Source of the DNA: Amycolatopsis lurida
Lineage (GTDB): Bacteria; Actinomycetota; Actinomycetes; Mycobacteriales; Pseudonocardiaceae
Reading direction: 5' to 3'
DNA length: 64,000 nucleotides
Assembly: GCF_900105055.1 (NCBI RefSeq)
Contig: NZ_FNTA01000004.1
Span: 4,495,501 to 4,559,500, forward strand
Position numbers and translations under genes: made by a program. The notes under the pieces are model-generated. The model searched no databases, was not told where the DNA came from, and worked only from the letters and a program-made list of their open reading frames with translations. How positions within the stretch are numbered: position 1 is the first letter of the stretch; each line of letters begins with the position of its first letter. Below, one piece after another: positions 42,120-49,695 of this stretch.

Positions 42120-42675
42120 GCGCTTTCTTGCGCTCCCGCGCCGCACGCAGGTTCGCGACGTTCCCGCAGGTGCGCACGTCGTGCCAGACGCCGCTGTTGT
42201 TGCGGGAGACGTCGTAGAACGCCGAACGGCAGCCGTCGAGACGGCACAGTTTCAGCCGCGGCCAGATCCCGGCCTGCTGCGCGAGCAGCGTTTCCGTCCA
42301 CAGGGCCGACGCGAGCCACTGCCGTCCGGTGCCGGACGGAAACAGCCGGACGACACCGTCCCGCAGCGTCAGATCCGCCTTGACCGGCTTGCCGAAGTCC
42401 GCCTCCTCGCCGTTCACGAGCGAAACGAACGACTCTCGCAGGTCGCGAAGCGCGCGAAGGTCGCCTGGCCCCAGCGTGATCTCGGGTACCTCCGCGTCCC
42501 GGGCGCGCGACCATTCCGCCAGCGCCTCGGCGGCCCAAGGGCGCGTCAGGTCGGCGTCGCTCAGCAGGTCGAGGCCGTACGTCTTGATCGCCTTCGTGTT
42601 GAGGAAGTCCTGAACGAGCGCCAGCCCCGAGGGGGCGGTGCGTAACCGGTATCGGTCCGTCGCGGTCCATGACAT
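42112..42675 (-). CDS. CGNR zinc-finger (ABATE-type) regulator
   Basis: 187 residues. An N-terminal ABATE domain (LVQDFLNTKAIKTYGLDLL, ALRDLRESF) binds a small ligand, and a C-terminal CGNR zinc finger has CRLDGC, FYDVSRNNSGVWHDV and CGNVANLRAARERK. These proteins are stress-related transcription factors. Divergent from the SDR gene at 42764, which is therefore the likely target. The shared region has GACTCTGTC/GACAGAG repeats (42690-42730) that could be its site. Confidence 0.85.
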   Translation of the reverse strand: MSWTATDRYRLRTAPSGLALVQDFLNTKAIKTYGLDLLSDADLTRPWAAEALAEWSRARDAEVPEITLGPGDLRALRDLRESFVSLVNGEEADFGKPVKADLTLRDGVVRLFPSGTGRQWLASALWTETLLAQQAGIWPRLKLCRLDGCRSAFYDVSRNNSGVWHDVRTCGNVANLRAARERKKALS

Positions 42676-42763
42676 AGGTCAAGCGTACTTGACTCTGTCG
42701 GGTCGCGTCGCCATGCTGACGACAGAGGTAAAAGTCGAACACTTCTGTCAAGGGAGCACAGTC

Positions 42764-43462
42764 ATGACCTCCATCGAAGGCGCCGTCGTCCTGGTCACCG
42801 GCGGGCAGCGGGGACTCGGCAAGGCGTTCGTCACCGAACTGCTCGACCGCGGCGCCGCCAAGGTCTACGCGACCGCCAGGTCGCCGCGTGCGGAGACCGA
42901 CCCGCGGATCGTCGCGCTCCCGCTCGACGTCACCGATCCGGAATCCGTCCGCGCACTGGCGGAGAAGGCGGGCGACGCCACGATCGTCTTCAACAACGCC
43001 GGGGTCCTCGGCCTCGGTTCGCTGCTCACCGAAGACGTCGACGCGCACCGCCCGGTCTTCGAAACGAACGTCTTCGGCGCACTGCGCATCGCGCAAGCGT
43101 TTGCGCCGCGGCTCAAGGACGGCGGAGCGCTGGTCAACGTGCACTCGATCCTGTCGTGGGCGGCGGGTTCGGGTTCCTATGGCGCGTCGAAGGCCGCGTT
43201 CTGGTCGCTCACCAATTCGCTCCGCATCGAGTTCGCCGAGCAGGGCACCCACGTCGTCGGCGTCCACCTCGCCTACACCGACACCGACATGACCCAGGGG
43301 CTCGACATCCCCAAGAACGACCCACGCGACGTCGCCCGCCAGGTCGTCGACGGGCTGGAGAAGGGCGAGACCGAGGTGCTCACCGACGACCTCACCCGGC
43401 ACGTCAAGGCCGCGCTGTCCGGCCCGGTCGAGCACCTCGGCACGAGCCGAATCGGCGCCTAG
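42764..43462 (+). CDS. Short-chain dehydrogenase/reductase
   Basis: 232 residues, classical SDR. TGGQRGLGKAF cofactor motif, DVTDPESVRALAEKA, FNNAGVLG, active-site Ser in VHSILSWAAGS and YGASKAA (YxxxK). ATG 42764 follows CAAGGGAGCA, a clear ribosome binding site. Adjacent and divergent to the CGNR regulator. Substrate not predictable. Confidence 0.92.
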   Translation: MTSIEGAVVLVTGGQRGLGKAFVTELLDRGAAKVYATARSPRAETDPRIVALPLDVTDPESVRALAEKAGDATIVFNNAGVLGLGSLLTEDVDAHRPVFETNVFGALRIAQAFAPRLKDGGALVNVHSILSWAAGSGSYGASKAAFWSLTNSLRIEFAEQGTHVVGVHLAYTDTDMTQGLDIPKNDPRDVARQVVDGLEKGETEVLTDDLTRHVKAALSGPVEHLGTSRIGA

Positions 43463-43469
43463 AAAACGA

Positions 43470-43500
43470 TTGGCGTGCGGCTTCGCGCCCGAGGTAGGTT
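43470..43500 (+). promoter_or_regulatory. Candidate sigma-70-type promoter of the erm leader
   Basis: TTGGCG (43470-43475) and TAGGTT (43495-43500) with a 19-bp spacer. The A of the leader peptide ATG is 8 nt after the -10, so the leader mRNA may begin at its start codon. Spacing is 1-2 bp longer than ideal. Confidence 0.45.
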
Positions 43501-43507
43501 CGCCGCC

Positions 43508-43546
43508 ATGTGTGCTTCCGCGTTCACCAGGACCCGCCGCGCCTAG
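43508..43546 (+). CDS. Putative 12-residue erm leader peptide
   Basis: ATG at 43508, MCASAFTRTRRA then TAG at 43544. It precedes the rRNA methylase by 99 nt and is followed by CCGCCGC...GCGGCGG inverted repeats. It contains an Arg-Thr-Arg step, the R-X-R pattern known to stall macrolide-bound ribosomes in ErmDL-type leaders. It is probably leaderless, judging from the promoter position. No homologue checked; function inferred from architecture. Confidence 0.5.
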   Translation: MCASAFTRTRRA

Positions 43547-43645
43547 CGGCGGATCCCCAGCGTCCAGCAAGGAACCGCCGCCCGAGCGAGCCATCGCCGG
43601 GCCTGCCTCGTGCTGCCCGGCTCACCTCGAAGCCGCGGAGATCCC

Positions 43646-44380
43646 TTGCGCACACAGCGTCCTGGCCGTCACGAACTCGGCCAGAACTTCCTCATCGACC
43701 GGAACACCATCGAAACCGTCGTGCAGCTCGTCGACGGCACGGACGGGCCGATCATCGAATTCGGCACGGGCGACGGCGCGCTGACCTTGCCGCTGGAACG
43801 GCTCGGCAGGCCACTGACCGGCATCGAGATCGACGACCGTCGCGCCGCCCGGCTGGCGGGCCGCGTCCGGCCGTCCACGGAGATCGTCACCGCGGACTAC
43901 CTGCGGTTCCCCCTGCCGCGGACGCCACACGTACTGGTCGGCAATCTGCCGTTCCATCTCACCACCGCGACACTGCGCCACGTCCTCGCCGCTCCCGGCT
44001 GGACGGACGCCGTCCTCCTCATGCAGTGGGAGGTGGCGCGCCGCCGGGCCGGAGTCGGCGGCGCGACCATGATGACCGCGCAGTGGTGGCCGTGGTTCGA
44101 CTTCCGGCTGGCGGGCCGGGTGCCCGCCACCGCGTTCCGCCCGAGGCCCGGCGTCGACGGCGGTCTGCTCACCATGACCCGCCGCGAGCGTCCGCTCGTC
44201 GAAGCCGCGGATCGTGTGCGGTACCAGGATTTCGTGCGGCGGGTCTTCACCTGTCCCGGCAAGGAAATCGTGCCCAAACGCCTTACCGCACACCAGTGGG
44301 CTGAGGCGTTTCGGCTTCGGCGAGGAAGTCCGGCTCGCGCACGCGGCGTTTCGTCGAACCGAACAGGACGCCGCCGATGA
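43646..44380 (+). CDS. erm: 23S rRNA adenine-N6 methyltransferase, Erm type
   Basis: 244 residues from TTG 43646. KsgA/Erm fold: HELGQNFLIDRNTIE near residues 9-23, SAM motif IIEFGTGDGALTLPL (36-50), acidic GIEIDDRRAARL and the adenine-binding NLPF (about 99-102). It methylates A2058 of 23S rRNA, giving macrolide-lincosamide-streptogramin B resistance; Erm rather than KsgA is inferred from context and size. RBS GGAG lies 6 nt upstream of TTG; a GTG at 43610 is an alternative. Expression may be controlled by the leader peptide at 43508. The last 98 nt overlap the convergent EamA gene. Confidence 0.85.
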   Translation: MRTQRPGRHELGQNFLIDRNTIETVVQLVDGTDGPIIEFGTGDGALTLPLERLGRPLTGIEIDDRRAARLAGRVRPSTEIVTADYLRFPLPRTPHVLVGNLPFHLTTATLRHVLAAPGWTDAVLLMQWEVARRRAGVGGATMMTAQWWPWFDFRLAGRVPATAFRPRPGVDGGLLTMTRRERPLVEAADRVRYQDFVRRVFTCPGKEIVPKRLTAHQWAEAFRLRRGSPARARGVSSNRTGRRR

Positions 44381-45206
44381 CCACGGCCGCGGCGAGGATC
44401 TCCACCAGTGAAGGGCGTTCGTCGAGGACCAGGAACGCCATCGACAGTCCGACCACCGGCACCAGCAGTGAGAACGGCGCGACCACGCCCGCCGGGTTGC
44501 GGCGCATCAGCGACGTCCAGATCCCGGAGCCGGCGATCGTGCCGAAGAGCACCACGTAGGCCAGGCCGCCGAGGCCGATCAGGCCCGTGGTGGTGCCGAG
44601 CGTGCTCAGCGAGTGCCCGATCTCGGCGGGGCCCTCCAGGACCAGCGACAGCGCGAACATCGGCAGCGGCGGCACCACCGACATCCAGAGGACGAAGTTC
44701 AGCGGGTTGTCCGGTGCCGCCTGCCGGGTGCTCAGGTTGCCGAACGCCCAGCTCAAGGCGCCGAGCAGGGTCAGGATCACCGGCAGCAGGGCGGCGTTCC
44801 CGGCCTGCTGCCAGGCGATCGTCGCCATCCCGGCGACGGCGAGCAGGATGCCGGTGAGCTGCCGCCCGGACACGCGTTCGCGCAGGAAGACGGCGCCGAG
44901 CAGGACGGTGAACGGGGCCGACGCCTGCAGTACCAGCGACGCGAGCCCGGTCGGCATGCCGGTGTCCATCGCGATGAAGAGGAACACGAATTGCCCGGTG
45001 CCGAAGCCCAGCCCGTAGCCGAGCAGGTGGCGGATCTTCACCTTCGGCCACGGCACGAACAGGATCGTCGGGATGGCGATGACCGCGAAGCGCAGCCCGC
45101 CGGCGAAGACGGGCGGGAACTGGCCGAGGGTGGCGTGGATGGCGAGGAAGTTGCAACCCCAGAGGACGGCGACGAGCAGGGCGAGCAGGCGATCGCGGGC
45201 GGGCAT
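44283..45206 (-). CDS. EamA/DMT-family transporter
   Basis: 307 residues with ten hydrophobic helices in two EamA repeats. Repeat one starts LLALLVAVLWGCNFLAIHAT; repeat two includes LPVILTLLGALSWAFGNLS. It exports metabolites or drugs, substrate unknown. Divergent from the LysR gene at 45294, so LysR probably controls it. The C-terminus (about 33 codons) is antisense to the end of the erm gene; both frames look intact. Confidence 0.88.
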   Translation of the reverse strand: MPARDRLLALLVAVLWGCNFLAIHATLGQFPPVFAGGLRFAVIAIPTILFVPWPKVKIRHLLGYGLGFGTGQFVFLFIAMDTGMPTGLASLVLQASAPFTVLLGAVFLRERVSGRQLTGILLAVAGMATIAWQQAGNAALLPVILTLLGALSWAFGNLSTRQAAPDNPLNFVLWMSVVPPLPMFALSLVLEGPAEIGHSLSTLGTTTGLIGLGGLAYVVLFGTIAGSGIWTSLMRRNPAGVVAPFSLLVPVVGLSMAFLVLDERPSLVEILAAAVVIGGVLFGSTKRRVREPDFLAEAETPQPTGVR

Positions 45207-45293
45207 GTCTTCACTCTTACGGGGAACGACCCTTTAGGACCAGCGAGAATATTTGCAGCGATCGTTCAGTTCAGCTTCACATATGCTGGCGGT

Positions 45294-46253
45294 ATGGACA
45301 TCGGCCGGTTGCGGACCCTGCGGGAATTCGCCGATCGCGGCAGCGTGACGGCGGCCGCGAAGGCGTTGCACTGCACGCCGTCCGCGGTTTCCCAGCAGCT
45401 GCGCGCCTTGCAGAGTGACGTCGGTCTCGCGCTGACGGAACCCGCCGGCCGGGGCCTGCGGCTGACCGACGCCGGCCGCGCGCTGGTCGCCCGCGCGGAC
45501 GACGTGCTCGCCGCCCTCGACCGCGCGGAGTCCGAATTGGACACTTATCGCAGCGCCCCGCGCGGCAGGGTGCGGGTGGCGATCTTCCAGTCGGCCGGGC
45601 TGATGCTGCTGCCCGGGCTGCTGCACCGGACGGCGGAGTTCGACGGGCTGGACGTCATCGTGCGCGACGTCGACATGACCCCGCCGGAGGTTCCCGGGCT
45701 CGTCGCGGATTACGACATCGTGGTGGCGCACCGGGACGAGCACGCGCCGTCGCTCGGCTCGGACCGGCTGGAGACGCGGCATCTGCTGCGTGAACCGCTG
45801 GACGTCGCGCTCCCCGCCGGGCACCGGCTCGCGAAGCGGCGCCGCATCGAGCTGGCCGAACTTGCCGACGAACGCTGGATCAGCGTCAACGCGGGGTTCC
45901 CGGTGGACGACATCCTCCAGTCGCTGATCATCCGCACCGGCGTGCGCCCGCAGGTCGTCCAGCGGATCAACGACTTCCGCATCACCGAACGGCTCGTCGC
46001 CGCCGGGCACGGGATCGCGCTGCTGCCTCGGTACACAATGGACACTCGGCGCGGCAGTGGCCTCGTCTGCCGCCCGCTCGCCGGGATCAAGGCGGCGCGG
46101 CACGTCGAGGCGGTCTACCGGCTCGGGGCGTCTTCCCGGCCGGCGGTGGCGAAGGTGCTCGACGCGCTCGCCGACGAGGTCGCGGTGCTCACGGGCGAGC
46201 GTGACTCTTCAGGTGGTCCAACGCGATCTGGAGCGCGTCGGCGATCGGCGTGA
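45294..46253 (+). CDS. LysR-family transcriptional regulator
   Basis: 319 residues. N-terminal winged HTH (FADRGSVTAAAKALHCTPSA, VSQQLRALQSDVGLALTEP), then a substrate-binding fold with LRLTDAGRALVARADDVLA. C-terminal tail ARRRSA. LysR proteins usually activate the divergent gene, here the EamA transporter. The ATG 45294 start follows a normal RBS. The 3' end overlaps the convergent TetR gene by 65 nt. Confidence 0.9.
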   Translation: MDIGRLRTLREFADRGSVTAAAKALHCTPSAVSQQLRALQSDVGLALTEPAGRGLRLTDAGRALVARADDVLAALDRAESELDTYRSAPRGRVRVAIFQSAGLMLLPGLLHRTAEFDGLDVIVRDVDMTPPEVPGLVADYDIVVAHRDEHAPSLGSDRLETRHLLREPLDVALPAGHRLAKRRRIELAELADERWISVNAGFPVDDILQSLIIRTGVRPQVVQRINDFRITERLVAAGHGIALLPRYTMDTRRGSGLVCRPLAGIKAARHVEAVYRLGASSRPAVAKVLDALADEVAVLTGERDSSGGPTRSGARRRSA

Positions 46254-46794
46254 CGTCATGGCGCAGGTGGGCCATCAGCAGACCGCCTTGGACGCAGCTC
46301 ATCGCGGCCTGCGCGAGCCTGGCCGGGTCGGCGTCCGCGGCGAGTTTTCCCTGTTCCCGCAACGATTCCAGCCCACGCTGGAGATGTGACTCCCATTCGC
46401 GGTAAGCCTTGTCCAGCAGCGGCGCCATCTTCGGGTCGTCGCCGAGTTCGCCGGTGAGGTTGCCCAGCGGGCAGGCGATCGGTCCCTTGGGCGTGGTCTG
46501 GATGGCCAGGATCTCGCTCGCCCACTGGTCGAAATCGGCCCAGTCGTGCAGCTCGAAGATGGTCGGCTGGTTGCCGAGGATGTTTTCGAGGAAGCGGGCG
46601 ATGACCGCCTCGACGAGCTGATCCTTGTTCTTGAAGTAGTGGTACATCTGCGATTTCCCGGCGCCGCTCGCCGCGAGCACCTTGTCGACGCTCGTCCCGG
46701 CGACGCCGTTGACGTACATCAGTTCCGCCGCCGCGTCGACGATCGCGTCCCTCGTCATCCGCCCCTGCGGGGTCTTCGCCGGTTGACCGCTCAT
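46189..46794 (-). CDS. TetR-family regulator of a peroxiredoxin gene
   Basis: 201 residues. HTH with DAIVDAAAELMYVNGVAGTS then VDKVLAASGAGKSQMYHYF. The C-terminal ligand domain has ACPLGNLTGELGDDP, a motif common in TetR_C_6-like repressors. Divergent from the peroxiredoxin gene at 46854. Twin palindromes at 46795-46835 lie between them. It most likely represses itself and the peroxiredoxin. Confidence 0.9.
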   Translation of the reverse strand: MSGQPAKTPQGRMTRDAIVDAAAELMYVNGVAGTSVDKVLAASGAGKSQMYHYFKNKDQLVEAVIARFLENILGNQPTIFELHDWADFDQWASEILAIQTTPKGPIACPLGNLTGELGDDPKMAPLLDKAYREWESHLQRGLESLREQGKLAADADPARLAQAAMSCVQGGLLMAHLRHDVTPIADALQIALDHLKSHARP

Positions 46795-46835
46795 GTACCG
46801 AATAGTACAGTCGGCTTTACTGTACCGATCAGTAC
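46795..46835. promoter_or_regulatory. Twin TetR operators GTACCGAATAGTAC and GTACCGATCAGTAC
   Basis: Two 14-bp near-palindromes (46795-46808 and 46822-46835), start-to-start 27 bp, in the 59-bp gap between the divergent TetR and peroxiredoxin genes. The first begins 1 bp after the TetR start codon. Typical cooperative operator pair. Confidence 0.75.
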
Positions 46836-46853
46836 AACCACAAGGAGCTGACC

Positions 46854-47480
46854 ATGGGGGATCTCAACACCGACCTCGCCGAGCTGCGGGAATCCGTCGC
46901 GAACCACGTTCCGGCCGAGGTCGCCGAGGTGCTCAAGGCCGACCGGGCGGCGTTCGTGGGGGTGGTCGCCGAGGCGGCCGCGAAGCCGGAAACGGCCATG
47001 CCGGACCTCGCGCTGCCGGACGCCGGAGGCGAGCAGGTTCGGGTCGCGGACGGGCCCGCGGTTGTGGTGTTCTACCGCGGCGCGTGGTGTCCGTACTGCA
47101 ACCTGGCTCTACGCACGTATCAGCAGGAATTGTTGCCGGAGCTGGAGAACCTGGGCGTGAAGCTGGTCGCGGTCAGCCCGCAGCTCCCGGACGATTCGCT
47201 GTCCACGAAGGAGCTCGAATTCACCGTGCTGTCCGATGTGGACAACGAGCTCGGCCGCGCGCTCGGCATCACGTTCCGGCTGGCTTCGGAGACGAAGCCG
47301 GCTTTCGACACGCTCATCGGCGACGTCGAGAAGATCAACGGGGCGGCGGAATGGGAGCTGCCCTATCCGACCGTCCTGGTCGTGGACGGCGAGGGTGTCA
47401 TCCGGTACATCGACGTGCACCCGGATTACACGACGCGCACCGATCCGGCCGACGTCCTGGCCGCCGTGAAGGCGCTCTAG
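46854..47480 (+). CDS. AhpC/TSA-family peroxiredoxin-like protein
   Basis: 208 residues with thioredoxin fold: VVVFYRGAWCPYCNLALR gives a CxxC (CPYC) active site, SPQLPDDSLSTKELEF, then YPTVLVVDGEGVIRYIDV with cis-Pro. The CPYC motif is unlike the usual peroxiredoxin TxxC, making it a peroxiredoxin-like or DsbA/thioredoxin-like reductant; substrate unknown. ATG 46854 has AAGGAGCTGACC upstream. Divergent from its likely TetR repressor. Confidence 0.85.
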   Translation: MGDLNTDLAELRESVANHVPAEVAEVLKADRAAFVGVVAEAAAKPETAMPDLALPDAGGEQVRVADGPAVVVFYRGAWCPYCNLALRTYQQELLPELENLGVKLVAVSPQLPDDSLSTKELEFTVLSDVDNELGRALGITFRLASETKPAFDTLIGDVEKINGAAEWELPYPTVLVVDGEGVIRYIDVHPDYTTRTDPADVLAAVKAL

Positions 47481-47502
47481 GAGCCACCTTCCGCGGTCTT
47501 TA

Positions 47503-47618
47503 GGCGTAACTCACGTGCTTGGACGCGTAACTCGCGTGATTGGAGGCGTTCCGGCCCCGAACACGCGAGATACGCCTTCAGGCACGCGAGTTACGGCTCC
47601 GATCACGCGAGTTACGGC
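47503..47618. repeat. 21-bp-unit array with orientation switch, second locus
   Basis: Units starting 47503 and 47524 (GGCGTAACTCACGTGCTTGG-type) and inverted units with CACGCGAG at 47562, 47583 and 47604, each 21 bp apart. Same core and period as the 10812-10997 array, with the trailing bases changed (GTAAC/GTTAC instead of GACGAC). Lies between the peroxiredoxin and leuA genes. Confidence 0.8.
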
Positions 47619-47635
47619 AAAGCCTGAAAAGCCGG

Positions 47636-47678
47636 GAAGGCCTCCATCCCTACCCTCAAGGTAGTGAAGGAGGCCTTC
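47636..47678. terminator. GTGAAGGAGGCC hairpin between convergent genes
   Basis: 19-bp inverted repeat with two mismatches (47636-47654 and 47660-47678), 5-nt loop, GAAGGCCTCC arm. Serves both the peroxiredoxin (plus) and leuA (minus) transcripts. Member of the GTGAAGGCC hairpin family. Confidence 0.7.
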
Positions 47679-47693
47679 ACGGAACGGCGAAAA

Positions 47694-49451
47694 CTACCGG
47701 TGAGCCCGGTTCACGGCCGAGACGACGGCCCGCAGTGAAGCGGTCACGATCGACGGGTCGATCCCGATGCCCCAGTAGACCCGGTCGGAGATCGCGCATT
47801 CGATGTACGAAGCGGCCCGCGCGTCGTCGCCCGGCGAGAGCGTGTGCTCGCTGTAGTCCAGCAGCCGCAGGTCGAACCCGACGGTCGACAGCGCGTCGAA
47901 GAACGCCGCGATCGGGCCGTTGCCGCGGCCGGTGACCTCGTGCTCGTCCCCCTCGACCCGCACGGTGGCGGTGATGTCGTACTCGCCGTCGCCGTTGTCC
48001 CTGACGTGCTGGCGCACCAGCTCCAGCGGCGTCTTCAGCTCCAGGTACTCGGCCGAGAAGGCGTTCCACATCGTGGTCGGGTCGACCTCGCCGCCCTCGG
48101 TGTCGGTGTGGCGCTGGACGACCTTCGAGAACTCGATCTGCAGGCGCCGCGGCAGGTCGAGCTGGTGCTCGGCCTTCATGATGTAGGCGACGCCGCCCTT
48201 GCCGGACTGCGAGTTCACCCGGATCACGGCCTCGTAGTTGCGGCCGATGTCCTTCGGGTCGATCGGCAGGTACGGGACCTCCCACGGGTGCTCGTCGATC
48301 GGCGTGCCCGCCTTGTCGGCGGCGGCCTTCATCGCGTCGAGGCCCTTGTTGATCGCGTCCTGGTGGCTGCCGGAGAAAGCGGTGAACACCAGGTCACCGG
48401 CCCACGGGCTGCGTTCGTGCACCGGCAGTTGGTTGCAGTATTCGACGGTCCGCTTGATCTCGTCCATGTCGGAGAAGTCGATCTGCGGGTCGACGCCCTG
48501 GCTGTACAGGTTCATGCCCAGCGCGACCAGGTCGACGTTGCCGGTGCGCTCGCCGTTGCCGAACAGGCAGCCTTCGATCCGGTCCGCGCCCGCCTGGAAG
48601 CCCAGCTCGGCGGCGGCGATACCGGTGCCGCGGTCGTTGTGCGGGTGCAGCGACAGGATCACCGAGTCGCGGCGGTCCAGGTTGCGGTGCATCCACTCGA
48701 TCGAGTCGGCGTAGACGTTCGGCGACGCCATCTCGACGGTCGCGGGCAGGTTCAGGATCACCGGCTTCTCCGGCGTCGGCTGCCAGATCTCGGTGATGGT
48801 GTTGCAGACCTCGAGCGCGTACGACAGCTCGGTGCCGGTGTACGACTCCGGCGAGTACTGGAACCGGAAGTCGGTGTCCGGCTGCTTCGCGGCGTAGTCG
48901 ACGACCAGCTCGGCGGCCTGCGAAGCGATCTTCGTGATGCCGATGCGCTCCTCGCGGAACACGACGCGGCGCTGCAGGATCGAGGTCGAGTTGTAGATGT
49001 GGACGATCGCGCGCGGCGCGCCTTCGAGTGCCTTGAAGGTGCGCTCGATCAGCTCCGGCCGGCACTGGGTCAGTACCTGGATGCTGACGTCGTCCGGGAT
49101 GGCGCCTTCGTCGATGATCTCGCGGACGAAGTCGAAGTCCGTCTGCGACGCCGCCGGGAAGCCGACCTCGATCTCCTTGTAGCCCATGCGGACCAGCAGG
49201 TCGAAGAACTTGCGCTTGCGCGCGGGCGACATCGGGTCGATCAGGGCCTGGTTGCCGTCACGCAGGTCGACCGCGCACCACAGCGGCGCGGTCTCGATGC
49301 GCTTGTCCGGCCAGGTGCGGTCGGGCAGCGAGATGTCCTCGACCAGGTCGTACCAGGGGCGATAGCGGTGCACGGGCATCGAAGTGCCGCGCTGGGTGTT
49401 CCACGAAGCCTGCTCGGAAGGCGCAGGACGGGTGGGCTTGCGGATGCTCAT
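47694..49451 (-). CDS. leuA: 2-isopropylmalate synthase
   Basis: 585 residues. Condenses acetyl-CoA with 2-oxoisovalerate in leucine synthesis. HMGL-type TIM barrel begins with DLRDGNQALIDPM; metal ligands in LHPHNDRG; GNGERTGNVDLVALG follows. A C-terminal LeuA dimer/regulatory domain (about 440-585) gives leucine feedback. The length is that of actinobacterial LeuA. ATG 49451 gives MSIRKPTRPAPSEQAS. The upstream leader region (49504-49567) has a leucine-rich leader peptide and hairpin. Conserved neighbour of lysC-asd. Confidence 0.96.
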   Translation of the reverse strand: MSIRKPTRPAPSEQASWNTQRGTSMPVHRYRPWYDLVEDISLPDRTWPDKRIETAPLWCAVDLRDGNQALIDPMSPARKRKFFDLLVRMGYKEIEVGFPAASQTDFDFVREIIDEGAIPDDVSIQVLTQCRPELIERTFKALEGAPRAIVHIYNSTSILQRRVVFREERIGITKIASQAAELVVDYAAKQPDTDFRFQYSPESYTGTELSYALEVCNTITEIWQPTPEKPVILNLPATVEMASPNVYADSIEWMHRNLDRRDSVILSLHPHNDRGTGIAAAELGFQAGADRIEGCLFGNGERTGNVDLVALGMNLYSQGVDPQIDFSDMDEIKRTVEYCNQLPVHERSPWAGDLVFTAFSGSHQDAINKGLDAMKAAADKAGTPIDEHPWEVPYLPIDPKDIGRNYEAVIRVNSQSGKGGVAYIMKAEHQLDLPRRLQIEFSKVVQRHTDTEGGEVDPTTMWNAFSAEYLELKTPLELVRQHVRDNGDGEYDITATVRVEGDEHEVTGRGNGPIAAFFDALSTVGFDLRLLDYSEHTLSPGDDARAASYIECAISDRVYWGIGIDPSIVTASLRAVVSAVNRAHR

Positions 49452-49503
49452 GAGGGGACGGTTCTCCTGAAGAATCGGGTGCGACGACCGGCACCACGAA
49501 GCC

Positions 49504-49541
49504 CCGCGACGGGGAGCCGGTCCGATCAGGCCCCGTCGCGG
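49504..49541 (-). promoter_or_regulatory. leuA leader hairpin (attenuator candidate)
   Basis: Perfect 11-bp stem (49504-49514 with 49531-49541, CCGCGACGGGG) with a 16-nt loop, on the leuA leader RNA. The upstream arm starts 5 nt after the Leu codons of the leader peptide, so a ribosome stalled there would cover it. An alternative smaller hairpin CCCCG-TCG-CGGGG uses the downstream arm. No T run is visible, so termination may be Rho-dependent or control translational. Confidence 0.6.
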
Positions 49542-49567
49542 CAGCGAAGCAGGAGAGCTCGAGCCAC
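49526..49567 (-). CDS. leuA leader peptide (three consecutive Leu codons)
   Basis: GTG at 49567, reading MARALLLRCRDGA then TGA. Leu codons CTC CTG CTT at 49555-49547. The LLLRCRDG string is the form I recall for actinobacterial leucine/isoleucine leader peptides. A TTAAGG hexamer just upstream (about 49571-49577) may be the -10, making it nearly leaderless. It ends inside the attenuator hairpin. Confidence 0.75.
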   Translation of the reverse strand: MARALLLRCRDGA

Positions 49568-49695
49568 GACGTCACCTTAACCGCGAGATCTCTCGAAAGG
49601 AAACCCGGGCCGCGATCGAACCGTGACCACAGTGGCGCCCATTCGGGTTACTCACGGGTAGCAATCGGACCAGGCGGCGTGCCACACTGCCCGGC

